DNA from: Lactiplantibacillus pentosus
GTDB taxonomy: Bacteria > Bacillota > Bacilli > Lactobacillales > Lactobacillaceae
DNA length: 64,000 nt
Assembly: GCF_003641185.1 (NCBI RefSeq)
Contig: NZ_CP032757.1
Location: 3,472,001 to 3,536,000, forward strand
Direction of reading: 5' to 3'
The notes beneath the pieces were generated by a model. It worked only from the letters and a program-made list of their open reading frames with translations, had not been told where the DNA came from and made no database searches. The position numbers were made by a program, and so were the translations under genes. This document shows, in pieces, positions 35,272 to 45,236 of the stretch (within the stretch, counting starts at the first letter, position 1; each line of letters starts with the position of its first letter).

Positions 35272-36117
35272 CTAGTCAACCGTTGCCCCAACTGCATCCG
35301 GAGTTAAGAAATCTTCATTAGCCTTCAAGTTAAAGCGCTTGATGAGGTCACGGAAGTCCTTGTCAGTCAATGATTGTAAGACTTCGCCGCCTTGAGCACG
35401 GATCGTCGTATAGATCAACGCTGACTTTTCAACCGTTTCAACTAATCCATAAGTTTCATCCAATGAATCACCAGCTGCGAAGACGCCGTGATGTGGCCAT
35501 ACAACGACCCGGTAATCTGCCATCTTAGCAGCGGTCTTTTCACCAATTTCGTTGGTCCCTGGGCACATGTATGGAATAACACCTACACCTTCAGGGAAGA
35601 CAACGATTGATTCAGGATGCATCTTCCAGAGTGTCCGACTGAAACGCTTGGATGATAGCGGAATCGTGAAAGTCATTGCGACTAAGTTAGTTGGATGACA
35701 ATGCATGATGACCCGTTGATCTGGGTCTTTCTTTAGACGAGCAATGTGACTCATCAAATGTGATGGGAATTCACTCGTTGGTTCGCCGCCGTCATTAAAG
35801 CCCCACATTAAATCAACACTGTTGCCAACTTCACTAATCCGAATCAAGCCCATGTCGCGTTCTGGGAATTCGACCATGTTCTTGAAATAGCGACCAGTTC
35901 CTGTAACCAAATAGTACTTGCCTGCAAGTTCGCTCGCATCAAAGTCGATTGAAATCTGACGTAACACTTTGTCGGTGCCGGTGTATGCTTCGACTTCTTC
36001 TTTCGTCAAACGAAGACTGACGTTACCACCGTTACGTTCATCCCAACCGTGCCGATATAAATTTTCTGTTGTTTTAGCCATATTGCGTACATATGGTGAA
36101 TCGATAAATGCTGTCAT
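35272..36117 (-). CDS. rhaD: rhamnulose-1-phosphate aldolase
   Basis: This 281-residue class II zinc aldolase cleaves L-rhamnulose-1-P into dihydroxyacetone phosphate and L-lactaldehyde. It has [11 protein letters not shown] near residue 27, zinc-binding [13 protein letters not shown] and [11 protein letters not shown] with the third His. It follows rhaA by 60 bp within the rhamnose operon. Length matches RhaD, longer than fuculose aldolases. Confidence 0.95.
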   Translation of the reverse strand: MTAFIDSPYVRNMAKTTENLYRHGWDERNGGNVSLRLTKEEVEAYTGTDKVLRQISIDFDASELAGKYYLVTGTGRYFKNMVEFPERDMGLIRISEVGNSVDLMWGFNDGGEPTSEFPSHLMSHIARLKKDPDQRVIMHCHPTNLVAMTFTIPLSSKRFSRTLWKMHPESIVVFPEGVGVIPYMCPGTNEIGEKTAAKMADYRVVVWPHHGVFAAGDSLDETYGLVETVEKSALIYTTIRAQGGEVLQSLTDKDFRDLIKRFNLKANEDFLTPDAVGATVD

Positions 36118-36177
36118 AATATTAATTACCTTCTCTTCTTAATTTTTGAATCTGGCTGAATTCTTGATCAATCGTGA

Positions 36178-37461
36178 TTATGCGTTAACAGTCTTCTTGT
36201 CCCGTGGAAATTGAACTTTTTGTTCATAATTATGAATTTCATCAAGCCAATCCGTGCCAACAGGGGTATTGTTCTTCAAGCAGAATTCATCCCAGACAGC
36301 GCCGAATGGGAAGGACTTCAATTCTTCAGTAACGGCTAAGCGCTTCGTAAAGTCATAGTTCAATTCAGCTTTCTTCAAGTCATCAATTGGTGCTAACATT
36401 GCTTGGAGTAAGGCCTTTTGGGTTGCCCGTGCACCAATGACCCAAGCAGAAACCCGGTTGATAGTGGCATCGAAGAAGTCCAAACCAATGTTAGTCCGTT
36501 CCAATTCATTATCGCGAACTAATGAACGTGTAATACGTTGTAAGGCTTCATCAAAGACAACAACGTGATCACTATCCCAACGAACAGGACGAGAAACGTG
36601 TAACATCAAGCCTTTACCAAATGGCATGAAGGCTGAGAACTTGTCAGAGACATCTTCAGTTGGGTGCCAGTGTCCAGCATCGATCGTCCAGAGCTTGCCC
36701 CGACTGATGGCGTAGTTGTTGTAGAACAGGTGAGAACCAACTGTGTAGGATTCAATCCCAGTCCCGAATAACTTCCCTTCAACGGCTTCAATCGTATTCT
36801 TTTCGTCATACTTCTTAGCAAAGACTTCATCCAAGGATTCAATTAAACGTTCACGTGGTGTTTGCTTATCAATTGGGTTATCCTTGAAACCATCTGGAAT
36901 CCAGAAGTTGTTAACTGATTGTTGTCCCAGTTCTTGACCAAAGTAATTAGCGATTTCCCGTGATTTCTTACCAACTTCGATCCAGTAGTCCCGTACTGAT
37001 TTTTCAGGACTAGCTAACGTAAAGTTGTGTTTAACCATTGGATGTGAGAAGAAGGTTGGGTTCATATCTAAGCCGATGCCTTCTTGCTTAGCCCAGTCTA
37101 CCCAATACTTGAAATCTTCTGGACCGACTTCATTGAAGTCCTTTTTCTTATCTGTGACCGCATACAAAGTATGCAAAGCCACTTTATGACTCCCTGGAAT
37201 TAATGACAGTGCTTCGTGTAAATCACCCGTTAATTGGTCAGGTGTCCGTGCAATCCCTGGATAGTCCCCAGAAACGCCAATCCCACCAGTTAATTCTTGA
37301 TCAGGATTCAGGAAACCATGAATGTCATCACCTTGCCAGCAATGGACCGATAACTTAACCTTCTTTAAGGCTTCCATGGCCTTTTCAGTGTCGACACCGA
37401 TTTCAGCGTAACGTTCTTTTGCGACTTGATAAGCTTTTTCGACTTCATCAGTTTTAACCAT
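36178..37461 (-). CDS. rhaA: L-rhamnose isomerase
   Basis: This 427-residue Mn2+-dependent TIM-barrel enzyme converts L-rhamnose to L-rhamnulose. Diagnostic stretches are LSVHCWQGDDIHGF near residue 35, GLDMNPTFFSHPMVKHNFTL, NFWIPDGFKD, and LWTIDAGHWHPTEDVSDK with metal-binding residues. It lies between rhaM and rhaD and follows rhaM by 18 bp. Intact and of usual length. Confidence 0.96.
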   Translation of the reverse strand: MVKTDEVEKAYQVAKERYAEIGVDTEKAMEALKKVKLSVHCWQGDDIHGFLNPDQELTGGIGVSGDYPGIARTPDQLTGDLHEALSLIPGSHKVALHTLYAVTDKKKDFNEVGPEDFKYWVDWAKQEGIGLDMNPTFFSHPMVKHNFTLASPEKSVRDYWIEVGKKSREIANYFGQELGQQSVNNFWIPDGFKDNPIDKQTPRERLIESLDEVFAKKYDEKNTIEAVEGKLFGTGIESYTVGSHLFYNNYAISRGKLWTIDAGHWHPTEDVSDKFSAFMPFGKGLMLHVSRPVRWDSDHVVVFDEALQRITRSLVRDNELERTNIGLDFFDATINRVSAWVIGARATQKALLQAMLAPIDDLKKAELNYDFTKRLAVTEELKSFPFGAVWDEFCLKNNTPVGTDWLDEIHNYEQKVQFPRDKKTVNA

Positions 37462-37479
37462 TAGTAATTCCTCCTAGAT

Positions 37480-37794
37480 TTAATCTAAATGAAAGACTTC
37501 TTGTAAATCAGTAGTAACCGGACTATTATCCTCATTCGTGTCCATCAGTGGTTCCATATACTTCCACCACTTCTTGCAAATATCTGTCTCTGCAATCTTG
37601 TTATAGGTCGCTTCATCGGGTACTTCCAAATAGGCAAAGGTTTGACCAGTTAATTTATTTAAGAAAATTGAATAATTCGTCGCACCATATTCCTTGAGCG
37701 CTGTCTTCATTTCTGGCCACAGTTCCGCATGCCGTTTGGCGTATTCTTCGTAGGCATCCTTATGCAAGTACATCACTTGTCCTAACCGAACCAT
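37480..37794 (-). CDS. rhaM: L-rhamnose mutarotase
   Basis: This 104-residue dimeric alpha/beta-barrel protein interconverts rhamnose anomers for the isomerase. It shows the family ends: [27 protein letters not shown] at the N-terminus with the catalytic His, [18 protein letters not shown], and [13 protein letters not shown]. Its ATG directly follows the rhaB stop with no gap, indicating tight translational coupling. Confidence 0.95.
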   Translation of the reverse strand: MVRLGQVMYLHKDAYEEYAKRHAELWPEMKTALKEYGATNYSIFLNKLTGQTFAYLEVPDEATYNKIAETDICKKWWKYMEPLMDTNEDNSPVTTDLQEVFHLD

Positions 37795-39261
37795 CTACAC
37801 CATCTCCTTAGCTTTATGAGTTAAAAATTGTTGATACTCTTTTAAAATATCGCCATACTTATTGGTTTCTGGCAGATAACGTTTCAAGTCGAACGATTCC
37901 GCAATTAGCCGACGTCCCGCACTAATATTTTCGACTTCATCACTAGCGATCATCTGAACCATGATATTTCCGACCGCAGTTGCTTCGCTCGGACCAGCAA
38001 CAACTTTAATATTAGCCAGTGTGCTCGTTAGCTGATTCATCAACGCGACATTGCTACCCCCACCAACAATATTGAGTGTATCGATATGGTAACCAAGAAT
38101 TCGATCCAGCTTAGACAGTTCATTAGCATAGAACAACGATAAGTTAGAATAGATGGCCTGGAAGATTTCACCTGGCGTCTCCGGAACAATTTGCTTCGTT
38201 TCACGACAGTAGTCCTGAAGTTCCTTAACCATATTGTCTGGATTAGTGAAGCGGTCGTCGTTAATGTCAATGAACTGTTGAAACGGCTTGACTTGTTGGG
38301 CCATTTTGGCTAATTCACCAAAACCATATTTATCGTCCAATTCATGACGCACACATTGCGCAATCCATAATCCCATAATGTTTTTCAGGAAGCGGTACGT
38401 CCCATATGCGCCCCATTCGTTGGTATAGTTTTCATGAAATGCTTGGAGCCCGTTTTCTGGCACGTTCAGTTCTGTTCCGAGTAACGACCAAGTCCCAGAG
38501 CTCAAGAAGGCCCACCGATCACCTTCACCTGGCGTTCCGACAACCGCGGAGGCCGTATCATGAGTGGCGACCGTCACGACTTCCACTTCCGGAATATCGT
38601 ACTGGTTATGCCATTTGTGGCTCACGTTTCCTAGAATTGAACCAGATTCAACTAGTCGTGGAAATTGATCTTGTGACACGTTGACTTTGCCTAACAAATC
38701 TTTATCGAATAAGCCAACCCGCAAGTTCAACATCTGGGTCGTAGAAGCATTCGTAATTTCAGTAACCGCATTACCGGTCAAAACGTAACCCAGGTAGTCT
38801 GGCATCATCATAATCTTGTCCGTCTTCGCTAACAGTTGATGATTTTCCTTGTAAAGTTGGTAGAGCGTATTGAAATCTTGGAATTGAATCCCAGTTTTTT
38901 CATAAATATACTCTTTAGGTAGATCACTCGTTAACTGTTGGATTGCATTATGCGTACGCTTATCACGGTAGCTAATTGGATCTTCCAACTTATGGCCATC
39001 TTCACCAACCAAGACATAGTCGACAGCCCAAGTATCAATCCCCAGCTCAACGTCGTTAATGCCCATCTGTTTGACCTTTTCCAGGCCTTTAAAAATCTCA
39101 TCAATTAAATGGTCGACATCCCAGCGGTCATGCCCATCTTTCATCGCGAATCCATTGGAGAAACGATGAACTTCTTGTAGCGTCAATCGACCTTGCTTTT
39201 GTTGTCCAAGCATCAAGCGACCGCTGGAAGCACCAATATCAACTGCAATATATGATTTCAT
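37795..39261 (-). CDS. rhaB: rhamnulokinase
   Basis: This 488-residue FGGY kinase phosphorylates L-rhamnulose at O1. It has VDIGASSGRLMLG at the N-terminal phosphate loop, GIDTWAVDYVLVG, VATHDTASAVVGTP with the catalytic Asp, and the ATPase hinge LNIVGGGSNVALMNQ. Its ATG overlaps the stop of the transporter by one base (TAATG). Second gene of the rhamnose operon. Confidence 0.96.
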   Translation of the reverse strand: MKSYIAVDIGASSGRLMLGQQKQGRLTLQEVHRFSNGFAMKDGHDRWDVDHLIDEIFKGLEKVKQMGINDVELGIDTWAVDYVLVGEDGHKLEDPISYRDKRTHNAIQQLTSDLPKEYIYEKTGIQFQDFNTLYQLYKENHQLLAKTDKIMMMPDYLGYVLTGNAVTEITNASTTQMLNLRVGLFDKDLLGKVNVSQDQFPRLVESGSILGNVSHKWHNQYDIPEVEVVTVATHDTASAVVGTPGEGDRWAFLSSGTWSLLGTELNVPENGLQAFHENYTNEWGAYGTYRFLKNIMGLWIAQCVRHELDDKYGFGELAKMAQQVKPFQQFIDINDDRFTNPDNMVKELQDYCRETKQIVPETPGEIFQAIYSNLSLFYANELSKLDRILGYHIDTLNIVGGGSNVALMNQLTSTLANIKVVAGPSEATAVGNIMVQMIASDEVENISAGRRLIAESFDLKRYLPETNKYGDILKEYQQFLTHKAKEMV

Positions 39262-40589
39262 TACTTTGCATCTCCAGTAGCATTGGTATTAATCGTTGTT
39301 TTCGTTGTTGACTGCTTTTCATCTTCAAATTCATCACCATAACGTTCTTTGGTAATTTGTTCGAGTGACTTACCACGTGTTTGTGGTGTCCAAATAACCC
39401 CAATAATCAACGAAATAAGCAATAATCCGATCATGAATGTTCCGGCGGCTTTGAATCCCATCGTTGTCAGGATAGTTGGGAAGATGATTGACCAAATACC
39501 AGCTGAACCACGAACGACGAAGAACATAACACCTTGAGAACCTGCACGATATTTCGTTGGGAATAATTCAGTTGCCCATAAGGCGTACCATGCTTGTGCA
39601 CCAATACCAGCTGAAATTCCCCAAACAGCAACGAAGATCCAGAGGCTAGTCCAGTTCATCCCGGCGAAGGTTAAGACAACCCAAGAAACAACGGCCATCG
39701 CGGCACCAACACCAAAGAAGATCCGGTGATTTGCACGGTCACCATAGCGAGCAAAGCCGACATAGGTAGCAACCGCAGTAAAGACCCAGAGAACCGCCTG
39801 TAATAAGTTCGCTTGTAAGTTTGTCAATCCACCGGCAGTTTCATAGACATATGGCATGAAGAAGCCCATTGCCCCGGCAACCAAGTTCCAGAACATATAA
39901 ACACCAATCAAGAAGAACAATGACTTTAAGTTAATGGCATTTGAGAATAAATCACGATAAGGATGTGGCTTTTCACCAGTCGCCCGTTCATGTTGTTTCT
40001 GTTCAACCCAAACTTGTGATTCGTCCAATTTGCTTTGAAGACGCCATGCAATAAAGGCAACAATCGTTAAGAAAATGAATAAAATTCGATTACCCATGAC
40101 ACCTAGTGGCGATAACGCAACACCGGCTGCGAAAATAATTGCGGGTCCTAATGACCAAGCAAATTGTGAAATACCAATATTCTGTGCCCGATTAGTTGAT
40201 TGCGATGTTTCTGAAATATAAGTCCACGATGCAGGAACACCAGCACCAACCGCAATCCCAGTAATCAGGAAGCCAGCTAACAGCATTGGAAAGTTAACAG
40301 ATGCTGCAATGATAATTGTTCCGACCATGTAGACCAACATATCGTAGGTGTAGATCACCTTTCGACCATATTTATCTGATAGATGCCCACCAATCAAGGC
40401 CCCAATCGCTGAACCAAACGCGTTGGCACTCAAAGCACCCAATAAACCAACTTGGAAGCTTGACAATCCCAATGCTTTCGTCCATAAAGTCAAACCACTA
40501 GCACCAGCAACAATTGAACCAGAATCCAAAAAATTAGTAATTGATACGGCAATTGTTGAACCGTGCGATTCCTTTTTGTTACTACTCAT
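39261..40589 (-). CDS. MFS transporter, probable rhamnose porter
   Basis: This 442-residue, 12-segment sugar-porter-like protein has GGHLSDKYGRKVIYTYDM (loop 2-3), ELFPTKYRAGSQGV, and the C-terminal PQTRGKSLEQITKERYG. It is the first gene of the rhamnose operon and overlaps rhaB by one base, so L-rhamnose is the likely substrate. It is not of the RhaT (DMT) type. The start follows GGAGGGTATTTTAA, and a cre covers the region just upstream. Confidence 0.87.
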   Translation of the reverse strand: MSSNKKESHGSTIAVSITNFLDSGSIVAGASGLTLWTKALGLSSFQVGLLGALSANAFGSAIGALIGGHLSDKYGRKVIYTYDMLVYMVGTIIIAASVNFPMLLAGFLITGIAVGAGVPASWTYISETSQSTNRAQNIGISQFAWSLGPAIIFAAGVALSPLGVMGNRILFIFLTIVAFIAWRLQSKLDESQVWVEQKQHERATGEKPHPYRDLFSNAINLKSLFFLIGVYMFWNLVAGAMGFFMPYVYETAGGLTNLQANLLQAVLWVFTAVATYVGFARYGDRANHRIFFGVGAAMAVVSWVVLTFAGMNWTSLWIFVAVWGISAGIGAQAWYALWATELFPTKYRAGSQGVMFFVVRGSAGIWSIIFPTILTTMGFKAAGTFMIGLLLISLIIGVIWTPQTRGKSLEQITKERYGDEFEDEKQSTTKTTINTNATGDAK

Positions 40590-40606
40590 TTAAAATACCC
40601 TCCTTT

Positions 40607-40620
40607 AGTAAGCGGTTTCA
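40607..40620 (-). promoter_or_regulatory. cre site (CcpA) upstream of rhamnose operon
   Basis: AGTAAGCGGTTTCA matches 13 of 14 cre positions and lies 17-30 bp upstream of the transporter start. That position suits a block to elongation or initiation. Confidence 0.7.
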
Positions 40621-40713
40621 TTTGTTTACAAACACATTGTAACCGCCACCATAAAGATGCTACAATAACTCTTACGAGGTTCATTGGTATCATATTTACA
40701 GGGAGGATTGTGA

Positions 40714-41688
40714 ATGAACACACGTATTTTAAACTTTTTGAAGCAGCCAACGTTAATTGAAGAAAAACAAAAAGCGTCTCATCGTTTCGTCGAGGATATG
40801 CCCCCCTATGCCATTAACCAGGAGCTCTCTCAAAAGGAACACGGACGCGTACTAAGCAATTATTTTTTTAGAAACAAGGACATCTATATCAGTCGTCACA
40901 ATCGCTATGCTGACTATCCAACCCACACGCACACCTTTTTGGAAATGAATTATATGTTACAAGGAAGTGCCACAGAGATCGTTGATGGAAAGCAGATCAC
41001 GCTCAATACTAGCGATCTATTACTCCTGGATAACGGCTCTACGCATTCCATTAAAGCGTTGGGTGAGAATGATTTGTTGATCAATATTTTATTTAGGACT
41101 AAGAATATTAGTATTAGTTTGTTGAATGATTTGAGGAGGAGTAACAATATCTTTTATGACTTTTTACTTAGTCAGGTTATTAATAAGCAGAATAAGAACC
41201 GTGATTATCTGATTTTTACCAAGAGACGGAATCAAGAAGTACAAGCAACCTTAGATAGAATCATCGAAGAATACTACTCTAATAATGATTTTTCAAATAG
41301 CATCATTAAGTCGTATCTATCGATTTTACTTGTTCAACTGGTTCGTGAATATCCGGTATCTGGACCACATCAAGAGAATAAAACGAAACTATTAACCATC
41401 AAAATTCTAAAAGTCATTGCCCAAGAGTACAAAACAATTAGCCTAAATGAACTGGCCCAACGTTACAGTTATAATAAAAATTATTTGAGCAACGTTTTCA
41501 AATCAGAAGTTGGGCAAACCTTCAGTGAGGTATTGACGCGTCAACGTTTAATCCAAGCCCACACCCTAATCACCTCAACGTCGCTTCCAATTGCAACCAT
41601 CATGGATCAAGTTGGCATCAAGAATAAAACTTTCTTTTACCGAAAATATAAGCAATATTATCAAAAGCTTCCTAGCGCAGATCGTTGA
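40714..41688 (+). CDS. AraC-family regulator of the rhamnose operon
   Basis: This 324-residue protein has a cupin-type sensor with FLEMNYMLQGSATEIVDGKQ around residues 75-95 and a C-terminal double helix-turn-helix (SLNELAQRYSYNKNYLSNVF, then PIATIMDQVGIKNKTFFYRKYKQYY). The ATG follows AGGGAGG. It is divergent from the rhamnose transporter-rhaBMAD operon by ~125 bp and is the natural candidate for its rhamnose-dependent activator, in the manner of RhaR/RhaS. Confidence 0.9.
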   Translation: MNTRILNFLKQPTLIEEKQKASHRFVEDMPPYAINQELSQKEHGRVLSNYFFRNKDIYISRHNRYADYPTHTHTFLEMNYMLQGSATEIVDGKQITLNTSDLLLLDNGSTHSIKALGENDLLINILFRTKNISISLLNDLRRSNNIFYDFLLSQVINKQNKNRDYLIFTKRRNQEVQATLDRIIEEYYSNNDFSNSIIKSYLSILLVQLVREYPVSGPHQENKTKLLTIKILKVIAQEYKTISLNELAQRYSYNKNYLSNVFKSEVGQTFSEVLTRQRLIQAHTLITSTSLPIATIMDQVGIKNKTFFYRKYKQYYQKLPSADR

Positions 41689-41695
41689 TTCTAAT

Positions 41696-41754
41696 AAAAG
41701 TACCGGCCATTATCAACATGGGTCAAACTCATGTTGATAATGGCCGGTACTTTT
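41696..41754. terminator. very strong bidirectional terminator between AraC and DeoR genes
   Basis: AAAAGTACCGGCCATTATC and its complement continue to a perfect 25-bp stem around a 9-nt loop, with A4/T4 ends. It isolates the rhamnose regulator from the convergent DeoR gene. Confidence 0.9.
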
Positions 41755-41770
41755 GTCATTCCATTACTAC

Positions 41771-42550
41771 CTACTTAGCTTTTGGATAAATTACTTTTAC
41801 ACCTAGTCGTTTCATTTCATTCAAAAAATGATCAGCAGGTGCAACATCAGTCACAATTGTTGACCATGCTGGAAATTTTGCTAATTGAATATAGTCAGAA
41901 TTATCAGACTGAAACTTCGTATGATCAGCAACCAAGATACTTTCACGAGCACTTCTCATCATCGCAATTTTGACATCCGCTTGTTCCATATCTGCAATAT
42001 AGGCCCCCGTATTATCCAGCGTGCTACACGAAACAATCGCTAACTGTGGTCGAAACATGCCAATATCCTGAATCGTATGACTTCCCAATAGCGAGTTAGA
42101 GTTAGGCCGTAGTGAACCTCCAGTCAAGAAAAGTGTCAGATTAGTCATCTGATTAGCCGCAACAGCAAATTGTAGATTATCCGTAATCACCTTGATATTC
42201 TGCCGCTCCGTTAGATAGTTAGGCAAATACGCTGTGGTTGTACTAGGATCGATAAACATCGCCTGATTGTCTTTAATCACATGCTTCGCCAACAATCGAC
42301 AAATCACCTTTTTTTCCTCAACATGCGTCCGATACCGAAAAGGAGACGCAAACTCAATATTAGTATCTTCCAGTAACGATACCATTCCGAACGTTCGCTT
42401 CACCTTTCCAGACTGTTCTAAAACAATCAAATCGCGCCTCATAGTAGAGACGCTTTCACCTGTTAGTTCTATTAATCTTTTTACACTGATTCTCGGATGC
42501 TTATTCAATATCTTAAGTATGTGTAAAACACGATCATCTCGACTTACCAT
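41771..42550 (-). CDS. DeoR-family regulator of the second galactitol-type PTS
   Basis: This 259-residue repressor has the DeoR helix-turn-helix (ISVKRLIELTGESVSTMRRDL, residues ~20-40) and sugar-phosphate sensor motifs (MFIDPSTTTAYLPNYL, FLTGGSLRPNSNSLLG, VADHTKFQSDNSDY). The ATG at 42550 follows GGAGGGTAAT. It is divergent from the EIIA-EIIB-EIIC-aldolase operon and has two TTGAACAATT repeats immediately upstream, probably its operators. Confidence 0.9.
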   Translation of the reverse strand: MVSRDDRVLHILKILNKHPRISVKRLIELTGESVSTMRRDLIVLEQSGKVKRTFGMVSLLEDTNIEFASPFRYRTHVEEKKVICRLLAKHVIKDNQAMFIDPSTTTAYLPNYLTERQNIKVITDNLQFAVAANQMTNLTLFLTGGSLRPNSNSLLGSHTIQDIGMFRPQLAIVSCSTLDNTGAYIADMEQADVKIAMMRSARESILVADHTKFQSDNSDYIQLAKFPAWSTIVTDVAPADHFLNEMKRLGVKVIYPKAK

Positions 42551-42848
42551 ATTACCCTCCAATTGAACAATTCTGAATTTTTTCAGCTTAATTTGAACAA
42601 TTAACCAGGAAAAAATTGAATGAGTTTCATGTTACGTCGAATTGGCTACAAAACGCCGTAACGCCACCATATACTGATTGTTGATAAGAGCTGGTGGGGC
42701 AATATGATTTTGCTTTGAGATGTTGTATTAACGATTACTAACATATTAGCATACTGGCTTAAATCAATTTATTTTTTTAGTGATTAATCACAATTACTTT
42801 TTATCAAAATTAAATGTATGCGCTTACAGATGCTAGGAAGGTGTTGTT
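42551..42848. promoter_or_regulatory. divergent control region of the second PTS operon
   Basis: This 298-bp region contains direct repeats TTGAACAATT at 42563-42572 and 42593-42602 (30 bp apart, near the DeoR start) and a cre, TGTATGCGCTTACA, at 42815-42828 (13 of 14), 20 bp before the EIIA start. No gene was seen. Confidence 0.65.
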
Positions 42849-43310
42849 ATGAACGATCAAGATATGATTCAATCCGATTTAATTTTTCTGAATCTCGATG
42901 CTGAAAGTCGTGTGGACTTATATCAGCAAGTTGCCGCAAAATTGCTTTCAAAAGGATGGGTCAAACCATCGTATGAGGCAGCGTTGAACAAACGCGAAGA
43001 TGAGTTCCCAACAGGGGTTGTTAGTGATTACATCTCAATTGCGTTACCACACGCAAACCCAGAGAATATCAACAAACCATTTGTGTGTGTCGTGACGACT
43101 AAGGCACCTATTCAGATGCTACAAATGGGTTATAACACTGAGGAAAAAGCTAGTACATTCTTTTTCCTTGGTATCACCAAGTCAGATGACCAATTAGTAC
43201 TATTGCAGAAATTCATGGCATTAATTCAGGATCAGGAATTCGTCACACATTTTACAAAAATCACTGACCCGCAAGAGATGTTCAATTATCTATCGAAAAA
43301 GTTCAAATAA
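42849..43310 (+). CDS. PTS EIIA (galactitol type), second system
   Basis: This 153-residue EIIA has the phosphorylatable His in YISIALPHANPENI near residue 75. It follows AGGAAGGTG and begins the operon. It is only distantly similar to the EIIA at 8860-9327, so this is a separate PTS. It donates phosphate to the EIIB encoded 20 bp downstream. Confidence 0.92.
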   Translation: MNDQDMIQSDLIFLNLDAESRVDLYQQVAAKLLSKGWVKPSYEAALNKREDEFPTGVVSDYISIALPHANPENINKPFVCVVTTKAPIQMLQMGYNTEEKASTFFFLGITKSDDQLVLLQKFMALIQDQEFVTHFTKITDPQEMFNYLSKKFK

Positions 43311-43330
43311 TTCAAAAGGAGTAGATTATT

Positions 43331-43642
43331 ATGGCAAAAATTATTGTTGCATGTGGGAGCGGAGTTGCTTCCAGCGAACTAGTCGTTAAGCACATTGTTG
43401 ACTTTTTTGATGATCATCACATTACCGGCGTCGAAGTCGAAGCAACTGATTTCAAGAAGCTACCTGATATTTTAGCGAATTATGATGTGTATGTTTGGAT
43501 TGCTCGACCAAACGAAGAAATTCAAGCAATCGTCGATAAACATCATATCGCCTCAGTCAACGGGTTGCCAATATTTACAGGCCAGAATCCGGAAGCTGCT
43601 TATCGCGATATTATCGCCGCATTAAAAGCCATGCAAGCATAA
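43331..43642 (+). CDS. PTS EIIB (galactitol type), second system
   Basis: This 103-residue EIIB has the phosphocysteine in KIIVACGSGVASSELVV at residues ~9-10. It follows AAAAGGAG and is followed by EIIC after 37 bp. It carries phosphate from EIIA to the substrate in EIIC. Confidence 0.92.
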   Translation: MAKIIVACGSGVASSELVVKHIVDFFDDHHITGVEVEATDFKKLPDILANYDVYVWIARPNEEIQAIVDKHHIASVNGLPIFTGQNPEAAYRDIIAALKAMQA

Positions 43643-43679
43643 TCAATGAACCTTATTCATTCTTAGGAGGTGTTCATTT

Positions 43680-45236
43680 ATGGATGTGTTAAAAACAATT
43701 GTCAATTACGTTCTTAACTTAGGTGGCCCAGTCTTCGTTCCGTTGATCATGTTTATTATTGCAACGATCGCTGGATTAAAGCTCAAGAAATCCGTACTGG
43801 CAGCCTTAACACTCGGTGTCGCTTTCAGCGGTATGACACTGGTCGTTAATTACATGATGGATTCAATTTCTCCAGCAGCTAAGGCAATGTCCAAAATTTT
43901 CCATCTTAGTCTAAATGCCATCGATGCTGGTTGGACTGGGGTCGCAGCAATTACTTGGTCTTATAAATCCGCATTTCTATTTTTCCCACTATTACTTGCC
44001 ATAAACTTTATTATGCTCACATTTAAATGGACAAAAACATTAAATGTCGATATGTGGAATGTTTGGAACAAGATTTTCACATATGTTGTCGTCTTATATT
44101 TCACTCACAACGTATTTTATGGCTTTATCGTCGCCGGCATCCAAATTGTTTTGGAACTCAAAGCAGGGGACATGTGGCAACGTCATATTGAAGACTTAAC
44201 TGGTATGCCCGGTGTAACAGTCCCACACTTTGTCACATTATTTGCCGTAATCTTGCAACCACTCAATAAATTGCTCGATTTCATTCCTGTTATGAATCGA
44301 CCGTTTGATTCAGCAGCACTTCAGAAAAAGATCGGTGTCTTCGGTGATAATACTGTCATGGGTGCAATCATTGGTGTGCTATTAGGATTTGGTGCTGGAT
44401 ATTCAGTCTCTAAGTCTTTAAACCTTGCCATTCAAGCGGCTACCGCAATGACTTTATTCCCAATGATTTCAAAGTTATTTATGCAAGCGCTTTCCCCGAT
44501 TGCCGATGCGATGAGTGACTTCATGAAGAAACACTTTAACGGTCGTGAGGTCTTTATTGGTTTAGATTGGCCAATTCTTGCCGGGCGAAACGAGCTTTGG
44601 GTTACCGTCGTAATTTTAGTCCCGATCATGCTCATCTTTGCAATGATCTTGCCTGGTAATACTGTTTTACCTTTCGCGGGTATCATCAATCTTTCGTTCG
44701 TTGTCGCCGCATTGCTATTAACTGGCGCCAACCTATTACGAATGCTCGTATTAGGATTCATCACTACCCCAGTCTTTCTATACGGAGCAACCTACTTTGC
44801 ACCAATCATTACCAACTTAGCCAAATCAACTGGTACTGTTAAAGTTCACGCAGGTCAACAACTCTCTTGGTCTACATTTGAAGGTCCAGATTTTCGCTTA
44901 TTCTTCGCAAAGGCGTTCACTGGTGAATGGTGGGCAATCGGGCTCTCAATTCTATGGTTGGTTGGATTTATCTGGCTATACATTGACCAGAACAAGGCAA
45001 AACTCCCAAGTCAACGCTACGTTCTTGCAGGTAGTGGTGTGACCGAAGCAACATCATCCAATGTATCTACTCCTGTAAGTAGCGCATCCTCTTCAGACAC
45101 TGACTTAGATGACTTAGATAATATGGATTTCAGTCGCACAACTAAGCCATCTTCAGATAATTCTAATTCGCAAGATGAGCTTGATGACTTAGACGGCATG
45201 AACTTTAGTAATATTTCAAAAGATAATAAGCGGTGA
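43680..45236 (+). CDS. PTS galactitol-family EIIC with acidic repeat tail
   Basis: This 518-residue permease has a Gat-type core: LNAIDAGWTGVAAITWSYKS near residues 78-97, KKIGVFGDNTVMGAIIG mid-protein, and AMILPGNTVLPFAGI. It is ~95 residues longer than the family member at 7225-8496. The last ~67 residues are a Ser/Thr/Asn-rich linker containing two acidic motifs, DLDDLDNMDFS and ELDDLDGMNFS. Such a tail is not part of ordinary EIIC proteins and is likely cytoplasmic. The stop overlaps the GTG of the next small gene. Confidence 0.9.
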   Translation: MDVLKTIVNYVLNLGGPVFVPLIMFIIATIAGLKLKKSVLAALTLGVAFSGMTLVVNYMMDSISPAAKAMSKIFHLSLNAIDAGWTGVAAITWSYKSAFLFFPLLLAINFIMLTFKWTKTLNVDMWNVWNKIFTYVVVLYFTHNVFYGFIVAGIQIVLELKAGDMWQRHIEDLTGMPGVTVPHFVTLFAVILQPLNKLLDFIPVMNRPFDSAALQKKIGVFGDNTVMGAIIGVLLGFGAGYSVSKSLNLAIQAATAMTLFPMISKLFMQALSPIADAMSDFMKKHFNGREVFIGLDWPILAGRNELWVTVVILVPIMLIFAMILPGNTVLPFAGIINLSFVVAALLLTGANLLRMLVLGFITTPVFLYGATYFAPIITNLAKSTGTVKVHAGQQLSWSTFEGPDFRLFFAKAFTGEWWAIGLSILWLVGFIWLYIDQNKAKLPSQRYVLAGSGVTEATSSNVSTPVSSASSSDTDLDDLDNMDFSRTTKPSSDNSNSQDELDDLDGMNFSNISKDNKR